Source: a candidate division BRC1 bacterium ADurb.BinA292 (GTDB lineage Bacteria > Sumerlaeota > Sumerlaeia > MVZB01). From it: 37,097 nucleotides of DNA. Below are positions 25,664-33,067 of the stretch, one piece after another. Numbering within the stretch: the first letter of the stretch is position 1; the number at the start of each line of letters is the position of its first letter. The notes below the pieces were generated by a model that did no database searches, had not been told where the DNA came from, and worked only from the letters and a program-made list of their open reading frames with translations. Position numbers and translations under genes: made by a program. The stretch is taken from the NCBI GenBank assembly GCA_002068205.1, contig MVZB01000002.1, forward strand, positions 1 through 37,097, written 5' to 3'.

Positions 25664-26233
25664 CTACCCGGCCGAGGATTGGCGTTCGTGGCGCACGTGC
25701 GCCGCGTCTTCCGCGATGCAGCCCTCATATTCCGTGCAGATCTCGCAGTTCCCCTCGCCGTTGCACGGGATTTCGCGGTTCTGCAGCCGCGCCAGCAGCT
25801 TGCGGTGCAGCGGCTTGTCTTCCTGCAGCACCCGCACCAGCTTGAACAGCGTTTCGGTCGTCGCCGGCGACAGCAGGTGCTCCAGCTTGCACGCGTCCTC
25901 GTAGGCCACCTCGCGCGGCACGCCGAGGATGTCCTCCAGGAAACACTCCACCACCAGGAAGTTGCGCTCGACCATCCGCGCCAGCTCCTGGCCCGATTCG
26001 GTCACCTCCAGCATCCGGTGGGGGTCTTCCTGGATCCAGCCGCGCTCCTTGAGCAGCGTCGTCGCCCGCGAGGCCGCCCCCCGCGAGACCTGCAGGTGCT
26101 CGGCCACATCGGTCACCCGCGCATAGCCCTGCTGCTGCTTCAGGTGACGGATCGTCATCAGATAATGCGCCGCCGAGTGCGTCAGCTCGCTCTCTTCGAA
26201 CGCGCGCCATGCCGAACTGTCGTTGATATGCAT
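25664..26233 (-). CDS. DtxR-family metal-dependent regulator with Cys4 C-terminal motif
   Basis: 189 residues. An N-terminal winged helix (about 18-80, VTDVAEHLQVSRGAASRATTLLKERGWI) and a dimerisation/metal domain (82-150) are typical of DtxR/IdeR/MntR repressors controlling iron or manganese uptake. CKLEH (C115, E118, H119) matches the primary-site Cys-Glu-His of iron-type DtxR, but the first ligand position (Met10 in DtxR) is His23, and the ancillary-site histidines appear as F92 and Y111. Instead of an SH3 domain the C-terminus has C157, C163, C166, C172 (CNGEGNCEICTEYEGC), able to bind a metal or cluster. The start ATG at 26233 has AAGAGG eight bases upstream; an 84-base longer frame is not needed. 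Convergent with mrpG; target genes are not evident. Confidence 0.85.
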   Translation of the reverse strand: MHINDSSAWRAFEESELTHSAAHYLMTIRHLKQQQGYARVTDVAEHLQVSRGAASRATTLLKERGWIQEDPHRMLEVTESGQELARMVERNFLVVECFLEDILGVPREVAYEDACKLEHLLSPATTETLFKLVRVLQEDKPLHRKLLARLQNREIPCNGEGNCEICTEYEGCIAEDAAHVRHERQSSAG

Positions 26234-26597
26234 GTCACGGGCCTCTTGCGGTTCACGGGGGGAAGCGGGCCGTCCACCGGAAGTCGTAGCGTCTGCTACA
26301 AAGATGGGCTCAGGCAACGCATTCCTTTTCTATTCGGGATTAACTCCTGGCCGACACCTCGACCCACCACGCCGAGGGGGGGTCTGGCTCGTCTGATCCA
26401 AGGCTACACTCACCAGGCCGACCGTCGCAAGCTCCTTTGCCGCCGCCGGTGCGCCCGGCGAAACCGACTGGCGGGATTCGGCCCGCTGGGGTATTTTAGC
26501 ATAAGTCCGCGCCGCGGCGAACCGCTCCGCTTCGCCGACCCGAGCCCGGCTGATCCGCCCGGCTCGGCCAGTGCGGTCTCTCCAGCCACGGAAAGCC
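26234..26597. other. Divergent control region between dtxR-like and dus genes
   Basis: No gene seen. It contains an inverted repeat GTAGC-GTCT-GCTAC at 26286-26299, which is a candidate operator for the DtxR-like protein or another regulator, AT-rich DNA at 26318-26345, and TATTTTAGCATAAG at 26492-26505, which could hold the -10 of dus. A longer GTG-initiated dus frame from 26571 is less likely. Confidence 0.35.
26286..26299. promoter_or_regulatory. Inverted repeat, candidate operator
   Basis: GTAGC-GTCT-GCTAC, 5-bp arms, 53 bases upstream of the dtxR-like ATG. It does not match the classic DtxR/IdeR or MntR boxes, which fits the altered regulator but proves nothing. Confidence 0.3.
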
Positions 26598-27620
26598 ATG
26601 ATTCTAAACGACTTCCGCTCCCTGCTGGCACGCCAGCCCGCCCTGCCCGCGCCGATGTGCGGCATCAGCGACTTCCCTTGGCGCGAGCTGTGCCGCCGCA
26701 TGGGCGCCCGGGTCACCTACACCCAGATGGTCTCGGCCGAGGCGCTCTGGCGCGGCGACGCCAAGACCCTGGAGATCCTGGACCTGGCGCCCGGCGAGAC
26801 CCACGTCGCCATGCAGCTCTTCGGCGGCGAGCCCGAGGCGCTGGCCCACGCCTGCCGGGTCCTCCAGGACCACGGGGCGCTGCTGATCGACCTGAACATG
26901 GGCTGCCCGGCGCGCAAGATCACCTGCTCGCATGCCGGCTCGGCCCTGCTCAACGATCTGCCGCGCGTCGCGCGCATTTTCCGCGCCATGCGCCAGGCCA
27001 CCCGCGTCCCCCTCACCGCCAAAATGCGCTGGGACTGGGCCGACGGCCTGACCCCCGCCGATGCGCTCAACGACAAACAGCGCGCCGGCGCCGCCCTCGC
27101 CGTCGCCCGCCTGGCCGAGGCCGAGGGGCTCGACGGCGTCTGCCTGCATGCCCGCACGCGCGAACAGGGCTACTCCGGCGTGGCCAACTGGGAGCTGATC
27201 GCCCGGCTCAAGGAGGCCGTCGCGATCCCCGTCGTCGGCAACGGCGACATCCGCGAACCGGCCGACGCGCTCCAGATGCGCGCCCACTCCGGCTGCGACG
27301 GGGTGATGATCGGCCGCGCGCTGATCGGCGACCCGTGGCTGCTGGGCGACATCCTCGCCGCATTGGAGGCCGGCCACGCCGCGCCGCGCCGCGCCCCCGA
27401 CTGGCCGACCCGCCGCGCCCTGATGCTGGAGCACGCCGGCCTGATGTTCGAGCGGCGCGGCCCGCGCGGCCTGATCCAGTTCCGCAAGCATGCGGCCGCC
27501 TACCTGCGCGGCCTGCGCGGCGCCAAGCTGCTGCGCACCGAGCTGATGCAGGCCGCCACGCTCGAGGAACTGAGCGCCCTGCTCGATCGCGAGCTGGAAC
27601 CCGCGGCCGACGCCGCCTGA
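26598..27620 (+). CDS. tRNA-dihydrouridine synthase (DusB-type)
   Basis: FMN- and NADPH-dependent enzyme that reduces uridines in the tRNA D-loop. 340 residues. N-terminal (beta/alpha)8 barrel: APMCGISDFPWRELCRRMGA (19-38), VAMQLFGGEPEALAHA, catalytic Cys in DLNMGCPARKITCSHAGSALL (C103), PLTAKMRWDW, VCLHARTREQGYSGVANW (the HxRTxxQxYxGxA motif), VVGNGDI and GCDGVMIGRALIGDPWLL. The C-terminal helical tRNA-binding domain follows (FRKHAAAYLRGLRGAKLLR). The overall pattern is bacterial DusB. ATG at 26598 is used because GGAAAG precedes it and the barrel starts there. Confidence 0.92.
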   Translation: MILNDFRSLLARQPALPAPMCGISDFPWRELCRRMGARVTYTQMVSAEALWRGDAKTLEILDLAPGETHVAMQLFGGEPEALAHACRVLQDHGALLIDLNMGCPARKITCSHAGSALLNDLPRVARIFRAMRQATRVPLTAKMRWDWADGLTPADALNDKQRAGAALAVARLAEAEGLDGVCLHARTREQGYSGVANWELIARLKEAVAIPVVGNGDIREPADALQMRAHSGCDGVMIGRALIGDPWLLGDILAALEAGHAAPRRAPDWPTRRALMLEHAGLMFERRGPRGLIQFRKHAAAYLRGLRGAKLLRTELMQAATLEELSALLDRELEPAADAA

Positions 27621-27654
27621 CCCTCCAATCCCCCGCGGGATCGTCCCCTCCACC

Positions 27655-28020
27655 ATGCCCGAGCTCAAACGGATCAACGTCGTCTTCCTCTACGCGGCCG
27701 ATATGGAGCGGATGCGCACGTTTTACGAGGAGACGGTCGGTTTCGGCGAGCCCTGCCGCGTCACCGACGACTGGGTCGAATACGCGCTGGGCGAGGGGGC
27801 GCGTTTCGCCCTGCACCGCGCCATGCCCGGTTTCCGCAGCGGCAGCCGCGGCGCCGTTCAGTTCAGCATCGCCGTGGACGACCTGGACGGCGCCTGCCGC
27901 GAGCTGGAGACCGCCGGCGTGACAATCCTGCGCCCGCCCGAATACGGCCCCGGCTTCCGCCTCGCCGAATTCGAGGACCCCGAGGGCAATCCGATCCGGC
28001 TGATCGAGTTCGAGGCCTGA
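27655..28020 (+). CDS. VOC (glyoxalase/bleomycin-resistance) superfamily protein
   Basis: 121-residue protein with two beta-alpha-beta-beta-beta repeats: VVFLYAADMERMRTFYEETVGF ... WVEYALGEGARFALHRA and VQFSIAVDDLDGACRELETAGVTILRPP ... FRLAEFEDPEGNPIRLIEFEA. The closing DPEGNxIxLIE is the common VOC ending, with E119-type metal ligand; His in FALHRA is the likely partner. Members include glyoxalase I, dioxygenases and resistance proteins; the substrate here is unknown. 34 bases downstream of dus, probably co-transcribed. Confidence 0.88.
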   Translation: MPELKRINVVFLYAADMERMRTFYEETVGFGEPCRVTDDWVEYALGEGARFALHRAMPGFRSGSRGAVQFSIAVDDLDGACRELETAGVTILRPPEYGPGFRLAEFEDPEGNPIRLIEFEA

Positions 28021-28280
28021 CGGCCCGATGCCGTCCCAGACTCCATGCTGCGTCCCTCGGCCTCGTCATCGCCCCCATCGGACCCAGGAGTTCGGCGCTC
28101 GGCTCTCGAAATCCGGAAACCTGGGAACGCCACTCTCCTGAGTGGCCTTGCCCCCAACGGCCCTCCACCAAAAACTCGGTCCTCGGCTCTCGAAAAACCC
28201 GCGTTGCGTCGCCTTCGGGTTCATACCGGGGTCAGGTTCAGGAGGGCATGTCAGGCGGCCTATTTTTTCGCACAAAAGCC
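28021..28280 (+). repeat. Intergenic block with two copies of the CTCGGCTCTCG repeat
   Basis: Copies of CTCGGCTCTCG at 28098-28108 and 28182-28192, with related flanks (GTCCCTCGGCCTCG at 28052; CACCAAAAACTCGG at 28167, compare CCCCAAAATTCGG at 9797). No gene on either strand. The rest is unassigned. Confidence 0.6.
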
Positions 28281-28309
28281 TTGCGCACCCCCCGCGGCCG
28301 CGCTAGATT
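28281..28309 (+). promoter_or_regulatory. Promoter of the formaldehyde dehydrogenase gene
   Basis: TTGCGC (28281-28286), 17-base spacer, TAGATT (28304-28309). Predicted start near 28316, leaving a leader of about 145 bases. Confidence 0.5.
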
Positions 28310-28459
28310 TGTTGACGCGGAACTCGGTTATTCATCCTTGAATCCTCCAGTTTTAACCCGGGAGTCGCCTCGCTCCTTGCCGTCCGGCCCGATGGCCGGG
28401 CCCGCATCGTGCCGCCTCTTCGGCGCGGCACCTTCACCTTCCCACGGGAGAGTCCTACC

Positions 28460-29650
28460 ATGGCCAGCAATCGCGGGGTCGTTTATCTCAAGCAGCGCCA
28501 CGTCGAGGTCCAGAGCATCGATTACCCCAAACTCGCCCTCGGCAACCGCAAGTGCGAACACGGCGTGATCCTCAAGATCATCACCACCAATATCTGCGGC
28601 AGCGACCAGCACATGGTCCGCGGCCGCACCACCGCCCCTCCCGGCCTCGTCCTCGGCCACGAGATCACCGGCGAGGTCATCGAGTGCGGACGCGATGTCG
28701 AATTCATCAAGCAGGGCGACATCGTCTCGGTGCCGTTCAACATCGCCTGCGGCCGCTGCCGCAACTGCAAGGAAGGCAAGACCGGCATCTGCCTCAACGT
28801 CAATCCCGCCCGCCCCGGCGCCGCCTATGGCTACGTCGACATGGGCGGCTGGGTCGGCGGCCAGGCCGAATACGTCATGGTCCCCTATGCCGACTTCAAC
28901 CTGCTCAAATTTCCCGACAAGGACCAGGCGATGGCGAAGATCCGCGACCTGACGCTCCTGTCGGACATCTTCCCCACCGGCTACCACGGCGCGGTGACCG
29001 CCGGGGTCGGCCCCGGCGCGATCGTCTACGTCGCCGGCGCCGGGCCGGTCGGCCTGGCCTGCGCCGCCTCCTGCCAGTTGCTGGGGGCCGCCTGCGTCAT
29101 CGTCGGCGACATGATCCCCGAGCGCCTGGAGCAGGCCCGCCGCTTCGGCTGCGAGACGATCGACCTGCGCCAGAAGGCCTCGCTCGCCGAACAGGTCGAG
29201 CAGATCACCGGCGAACCCGAGGTCGATTACGCCGTTGACTGCGTCGGCTTCGAGGCGCGCGGCCACGGCGCCAACGCCAACACCGAACAGCCCGCCACCG
29301 TGCTCAACGCCGTTATGGACATCACCCGCGCCGGCGGCGGCATCGGCATCCCGGGCCTCTACGTCACCGGCGATCCGGGCGGCGTCGACGAGAACGCCAA
29401 GATCGGCATGCTCGGCATCCGCATCGGCCTGGGCTGGGCCAAGTCGCACCACTTCCACACCGGCCAGTGCCCGGTGATGAAGTACAACCGCCAGCTGATG
29501 AACGCGATCCTTTACGACAAGATCCAGATCGCCGACGCGGTCAACGTCACGCTGATCTCGCTCGACGACGCGCCGAAGGGCTACGACGAGTTCGACAAGG
29601 GCGCCGCGAAGAAGTACGTGATCGACCCGCACGGTTCGGTCGCCGCCTGA
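28460..29650 (+). CDS. fdhA: Glutathione-independent formaldehyde dehydrogenase
   Basis: Zinc- and NAD-dependent medium-chain dehydrogenase that oxidises formaldehyde to formate without glutathione, as in Pseudomonas putida FDH (399 residues; here 396). Catalytic zinc ligands are C46 (NICGSDQHM) and H67 (LGHE), with the third ligand expected near D170 (LLSDIFPTGYHG). The structural zinc lobe is C97, C100, C103, C111 (CGRCRNC...C). The nucleotide fold shows VAGAGPVGLACAASCQLLGA, and DCVGFEARGHG is a long-loop feature of this subgroup. GGGAGAG precedes the ATG. Probable role: detoxifying formaldehyde from methylated compounds. It stands alone between its own promoter and terminator. Confidence 0.94.
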   Translation: MASNRGVVYLKQRHVEVQSIDYPKLALGNRKCEHGVILKIITTNICGSDQHMVRGRTTAPPGLVLGHEITGEVIECGRDVEFIKQGDIVSVPFNIACGRCRNCKEGKTGICLNVNPARPGAAYGYVDMGGWVGGQAEYVMVPYADFNLLKFPDKDQAMAKIRDLTLLSDIFPTGYHGAVTAGVGPGAIVYVAGAGPVGLACAASCQLLGAACVIVGDMIPERLEQARRFGCETIDLRQKASLAEQVEQITGEPEVDYAVDCVGFEARGHGANANTEQPATVLNAVMDITRAGGGIGIPGLYVTGDPGGVDENAKIGMLGIRIGLGWAKSHHFHTGQCPVMKYNRQLMNAILYDKIQIADAVNVTLISLDDAPKGYDEFDKGAAKKYVIDPHGSVAA

Positions 29651-29716
29651 CGCGGCCGGTGCGTTGAGATGACATCGCGGGAGGCGCGGGCGAAGCCCGC
29701 CCCACCCCGGGAATTG

Positions 29717-29755
29717 AAGAGGGCAGCGGTCCACCAGCCGCTGCCCTTCTTGTTT
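29717..29755 (+). terminator. Rho-independent terminator of fdhA
   Basis: AGGGCAGCGG (29720-29729) pairs with CCGCTGCCCT (29738-29747), 8-base loop, followed by TCTTGTTT, 70 bases after the stop codon. Confidence 0.85.
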
Positions 29756-29782
29756 GAAAGGGCGGGAAAAGGCAACGGAGTC

Positions 29783-29876
29783 CAGGGACGCTGGGGACGC
29801 TGCGGAACGTGAGAAATGCAGGAACGCGGGGGACGCGGGCAAGGCGAGTAACGCAGGAAACGTGGGGAGCGTGTGA
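29783..29876 (+). repeat. Degenerate GGGACGC-type tandem repeat
   Basis: Imperfect units such as CAGGGACGCTGGGGACGC, GCAGGAACGCGGGGGACG and GCAGGAAACGTGGGGAGCG at roughly 9-18 base spacing. A related block lies at 34528-34566. No coding character. Confidence 0.5.
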
Positions 29877-29937
29877 AACCCCGGAGCCGTCGCCCCATTT
29901 CCCATTCCGTCATTACGCCGGCGGCGGAGTGGAAAGC

Positions 29938-30243
29938 TCACTCGCGCGCCGGGCGGAACAGCGGCGCGAGCCGCCACGGCCCGGGCAGCCAGCGGCGCAG
30001 CAGGGCGGCTGTGGTCGTGAGGCCAGGGGATGCGCCGCCGAATTGCGTCGGCACGCCGCTCAGGAGTCCCCCATGCTGAACGTACTGGCGCCACTCCTTC
30101 ACTCCGGTCTCGACGGGCATGGCGGTGGGATGAAACTCGAGGGAGCCGATTCGCAGCCAATGGGTGATGGTCGTGGGCTCCTCAAAGTACGGGGGGCTTG
30201 AGTCGTGACGCTGAAAATACTCAGGCGAGACGCACCGTCCCAC
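29938..30243 (-). CDS. Small hypothetical protein downstream of the amidohydrolase
   Basis: A 101-residue frame beginning GTG at 30243, seven bases after the amidohydrolase stop. The first 65 residues have protein-like composition with aromatic and charged residues (SPEYFQRHDSSPPYFEEP, THWLRIGSLEFHPTAMPVE), and the last 25 are Arg/Pro/Trp-rich. No family is recognised, there is no good Shine-Dalgarno sequence, and it overlaps open frames on the other strand. It could be a real downstream gene or chance. Confidence 0.3.
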   Translation of the reverse strand: MGRCVSPEYFQRHDSSPPYFEEPTTITHWLRIGSLEFHPTAMPVETGVKEWRQYVQHGGLLSGVPTQFGGASPGLTTTAALLRRWLPGPWRLAPLFRPARE

Positions 30244-30249
30244 CAGCGA

Positions 30250-31098
30250 TCACGATGAAGGGACCTGATTGGGCGTGGGCGGGGCCGCTTGCGCCTCGCG
30301 CGCATCCTCCGCCAGCAATTCCCGCGCGTTCGCCGACAGGATCCACTCCTCCTGGCGCGGGTCCAGCTCCAGCGCGCGCAGGCGCGCGAGCGTCCGCGCC
30401 GGATCGGACCACGGCGCGTCGGTGGCGAACAGCACGCGGCGCGCGCCGTGGCGTTCGATCAGGTCACGCGCCGCCGCCGGCGTCAGGAATTCCAGCGACG
30501 AGGACAGATCGAGCCAGCACGGCCGGCCGACCAGATCCGCCCGCGCGCGCTCCCAGTCCATCCAGCCCCCCAGGTGCGCCGCCACCAGTTTGAGCCCGGG
30601 GTGGCGCGCGACGACGCGCGCCGTGGCGGCCGGCGTCGCCAGCGGGTCGCGGGGAAAAGCGACGTCGTAGCCCGCGTGCAGCAGGACGATCAGGCCGTTC
30701 GCCCGCGCCGCGTCGTAGATCGGGTCCAGCCGCGCCTCGTCGACCGTGAACCGCTGGTAGAACGGATGCAGCTTGATGCCCGCCAGCCCTGCCGCGGCGA
30801 TCGCCTCGACGCGCCGGACCGCCTCCCCGTCGTCGGGATGCACCGAGGCGAACGGGATAATCCGATCGGAGGCGATCCGGAGCGACCAGTCAAGGATCGG
30901 CCCAGCGTGCGCCGGTTTGGTCGCGATCGAGGCGACGACCGCCCGGTCGACGCCCGCCGCGTCCATCAGCCGGAGCAGGCCACCGAGCGTGCCGTCGTGA
31001 TGCGGGCGGAAGGCATCGCCCGCCGCCGGCGCCAGTTGCGCCATCGCCCGCTCGGCGAGGCCGTCGGGAAACGCGTGGGTATGGAAGTCAATGATCAT
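30250..31098 (-). CDS. Amidohydrolase-family (Amidohydro_2) metal-dependent hydrolase
   Basis: 282-residue TIM-barrel hydrolase. The N-terminal IIDFHTHAFP gives the HxH metal motif (H6, H8); GIKLHPFYQRF, LIVLLHAGYDVAFPRDP, KLVAAHLGGWMDW and VLFATDAPWSDP provide the later His and Asp ligands in the order expected for the Amidohydro_2 group (aminocarboxymuconate decarboxylase/isoorotate-like). Substrate unknown. It is 31 bases downstream of nrnA and on the same strand, so likely the distal gene of the miaA-hfq-nrnA cluster. The C-terminal 20 residues are an Ala/Pro tail. Confidence 0.86.
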   Translation of the reverse strand: MIIDFHTHAFPDGLAERAMAQLAPAAGDAFRPHHDGTLGGLLRLMDAAGVDRAVVASIATKPAHAGPILDWSLRIASDRIIPFASVHPDDGEAVRRVEAIAAAGLAGIKLHPFYQRFTVDEARLDPIYDAARANGLIVLLHAGYDVAFPRDPLATPAATARVVARHPGLKLVAAHLGGWMDWERARADLVGRPCWLDLSSSLEFLTPAAARDLIERHGARRVLFATDAPWSDPARTLARLRALELDPRQEEWILSANARELLAEDAREAQAAPPTPNQVPSS

Positions 31099-31129
31099 GC
31101 CGGTCGTGGATCGTGGCCGAAATCCGTAG

Positions 31130-32242
31130 TCAGCCGCCCGTCGGCTCCGATGCGCCGGGCGCTTCGCCCAGCGCCGCTTCGAGCGCCTGGCGGGCGTCGG
31201 CGATCGCCCGGTCGCGGACGGCCTCGTAATCGGCGCCGGTCAGGTACGCGCCCGCCGCCGCCGGGTGGCCGCCGCCTCCCAGCGCGGTCGCCAGCGCCGA
31301 GACGTTGACCGCGCCGTCGGAACGGTAATTGATCCGCATCGCGCCGTCGGGCAGCTCGTGGAACAGCAGCCCGAGCCGCACGCCGCGCACCGCGCGAAGC
31401 TGATCGGCCAGGTTCTCCGGGGCATGCTGCTCGCCGCCGACGCGGGCATAGTCGGCGCGGCGCAGCTCGCTCCAGCTCAGCCGGCCGCCGCACAGCAGCC
31501 GGATGCGGCTGAGCACGGTCCCCAGCAGCGACAGCCCCTCGAACGTCTGGCTGCCCCAGGCCAGGCGGGCGATCCCATCGGGCCGGGCGCCCGCCTCGAC
31601 CAGTTCGGCCGCCACGCGCAACTGCGTCGCCCCCGTATTGTTGAACCGGAACGAGCCGGTGTCGGTCATCAGGCCGAGCAGCAGCGCCTCGGCCAGGTCG
31701 CAATCGATCCGCGCGGCGGCGCGTCGCGCCAGCCAGAAGAGCATCTCGCACACCGAACTGCACGCCGGCTCGATCCAGTTGATTTCGCCGAAGCGCGTGT
31801 TGCCGGCGTGATGGTCGATGTTGACGATCGGCGCGCCGGGCGTCCAACCCGGCAGGCCGCGGGCCAGGTCGGCGGTGTCGACGAAGACGACCAGGTCGGG
31901 CCGCCAACCGGCCGGCCGCTCGGCGATCCGTTCGAAGCCCGTCAGTTCATCATAGGCCGAGATCGGGATCGCCGCCGCCGCCAGCGCGTGTTCGATCCCC
32001 CACCGGCCCAGCAGGTGGTGCATGGCCAGCAGCGCGCCGATGCAGTCGCCGTCGGGCCGCACGTGACCGACGACTTGGACGCGCCGCGCGCCGCGGATCC
32101 GGTTCACCGCGGCATCGAGGGATGGGAGGTCAAGCTCAGGAGGAAGGGAAAGAGTGGGGAGGGCGGGCGAATCGGCCGGGTCCGGCGCGCCGGCCGTCGG
32201 CCCGGGTTGCGGCGATGTCGGTGCTTGATCCGCGCCGTGCAA
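31130..32242 (-). CDS. nrnA: DHH-family oligoribonuclease/pAp phosphatase (NrnA-like)
   Basis: Degrades very short RNAs (nanoRNA) and pAp, finishing RNA turnover. 370 residues: DHH domain with GHVRPDGDCIGALLAMHHLL (H60, D64, D66), VVFVDTADL (D122), NIDHHAGN (D143, H144, H145) and MTDTGSFRF; then the DHHA1 domain ending ALGGGGHPAAAGAYL. An Ala/Pro-rich tail of about 40 residues precedes the domain. The start is TTG at 32242, directly after the hfq TGA, with AAGGAAG five to six bases upstream, so stop-start coupling to hfq is likely. The pairing of a nanoRNase with Hfq is functionally sensible (sRNA decay). May also cleave linear pGpG from c-di-GMP breakdown. Confidence 0.92.
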   Translation of the reverse strand: MHGADQAPTSPQPGPTAGAPDPADSPALPTLSLPPELDLPSLDAAVNRIRGARRVQVVGHVRPDGDCIGALLAMHHLLGRWGIEHALAAAAIPISAYDELTGFERIAERPAGWRPDLVVFVDTADLARGLPGWTPGAPIVNIDHHAGNTRFGEINWIEPACSSVCEMLFWLARRAAARIDCDLAEALLLGLMTDTGSFRFNNTGATQLRVAAELVEAGARPDGIARLAWGSQTFEGLSLLGTVLSRIRLLCGGRLSWSELRRADYARVGGEQHAPENLADQLRAVRGVRLGLLFHELPDGAMRINYRSDGAVNVSALATALGGGGHPAAAGAYLTGADYEAVRDRAIADARQALEAALGEAPGASEPTGG

Positions 32243-32707
32243 TCAGGCTTCCTTTTTCTCGCCGACCTGGACCTGCGACAAGTCGATCGTGTTGAATTTT
32301 TCGTCGCGCTCGCGGTCGCGCGGCGGCTGGCCGCGATGGCCGGCGTCGCCTTCGCGCGGCGCGCCGCCGCGACGCCCCCGGCCGCCCCCTTCGCCTTCGC
32401 CGCGCGGCCGGCCGCGTTCGCCCGCGTCGCCTTCCGCCCGGTGCCGTCCGCGCTCGCCGCGACCATGGCCCCCCTCGTGCCCCCCGCCGTTGCCGGCCAC
32501 GGGGCGCTGCGAGATGATCTGGCTGATCGCGTGCTTGTAGATCAGATGCTGCGAGCCCGCGGCATTGAGGATCACCGTGAAATTGTCGAAGCCGCGCACC
32601 TGCCCATTGAGCCGGGTTCCATCCAACAGAACGATCGTGATGTCCGTATTATCCTTGCGGACCTGGTTCAGGTAGCTGTCTTGCAGATTCATAACCGACT
32701 TCGCCAT
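32243..32707 (-). CDS. hfq: RNA chaperone Hfq with long RG-rich tail
   Basis: Hexameric Sm-fold RNA chaperone that pairs small RNAs with mRNAs. 154 residues; the first about 70 are the Sm core: MNLQDSYLNQVRKDNTDITIVLLDGTRLNGQVRGFDNFTVIL and the Hfq signature HLIYKHAISQI (YKHA at 57-60). Residues 72-135 are an extended Gly/Arg/Glu/His-rich tail (GGHEGGHGRGERGRHRAEG type), then KFNTIDLSQVQVGEKKEA. E. coli Hfq is 102 residues. The ATG at 32707 begins the core; a much longer upstream frame is non-coding. It lies downstream of miaA as in many bacteria, with a 360-base gap, and is coupled to nrnA. Confidence 0.94.
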   Translation of the reverse strand: MAKSVMNLQDSYLNQVRKDNTDITIVLLDGTRLNGQVRGFDNFTVILNAAGSQHLIYKHAISQIISQRPVAGNGGGHEGGHGRGERGRHRAEGDAGERGRPRGEGEGGGRGRRGGAPREGDAGHRGQPPRDRERDEKFNTIDLSQVQVGEKKEA

Positions 32708-33067
32708 GAGAGCCTGTGTTCCTTTGTCGCCGCCAGAGCCGGGCGCGCGAGCCATCGCGTTCGCATCGCCGCCGACCGGGCAGAATGAGCCAATCATCAA
32801 ACCGGCTCGGGTGCAAAAACTCAAGCCCAATCGGGTTTTGCCGCCGTCGACCCTTGATCTTTCCGAAGTTGCGGCGCCGGACGGACCGGCGCGCGCCCGG
32901 GTCAATCGCCGGATTGGGGCGGTCGGACGGGCCGCCGGAACCGCCGAACCTGTTGTCGCTGGGGGAATTCCCGGGCCGGATCAGGGGTCTCCCACGCGCG
33001 GGGGGCCGCGGGCGGGGCGTGCAAACGCTGATTAGAGCTTATATCGCCGGCGCAACTTGTCACCCTG
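32708..33067 (-). other. Gap between miaA and hfq, probable hfq leader
   Basis: No gene recognised. On the minus strand TATAAG (33042-33037) in GGCGATATAAGC could be the -10 of an hfq promoter, giving a leader of about 320 bases; the -35 is unclear. An AAGCCC-AATC-GGGTTTT hairpin (32822-32838) reads as a weak terminator on the plus strand. Confidence 0.3.

Noticed and set aside
25679..27922. 747-codon open frame on the plus strand
   Set aside because: Overlaps dtxR-like (other strand), dus and VOC genes, whose products are well conserved; the frame's product is Arg/Pro-rich with no motif.
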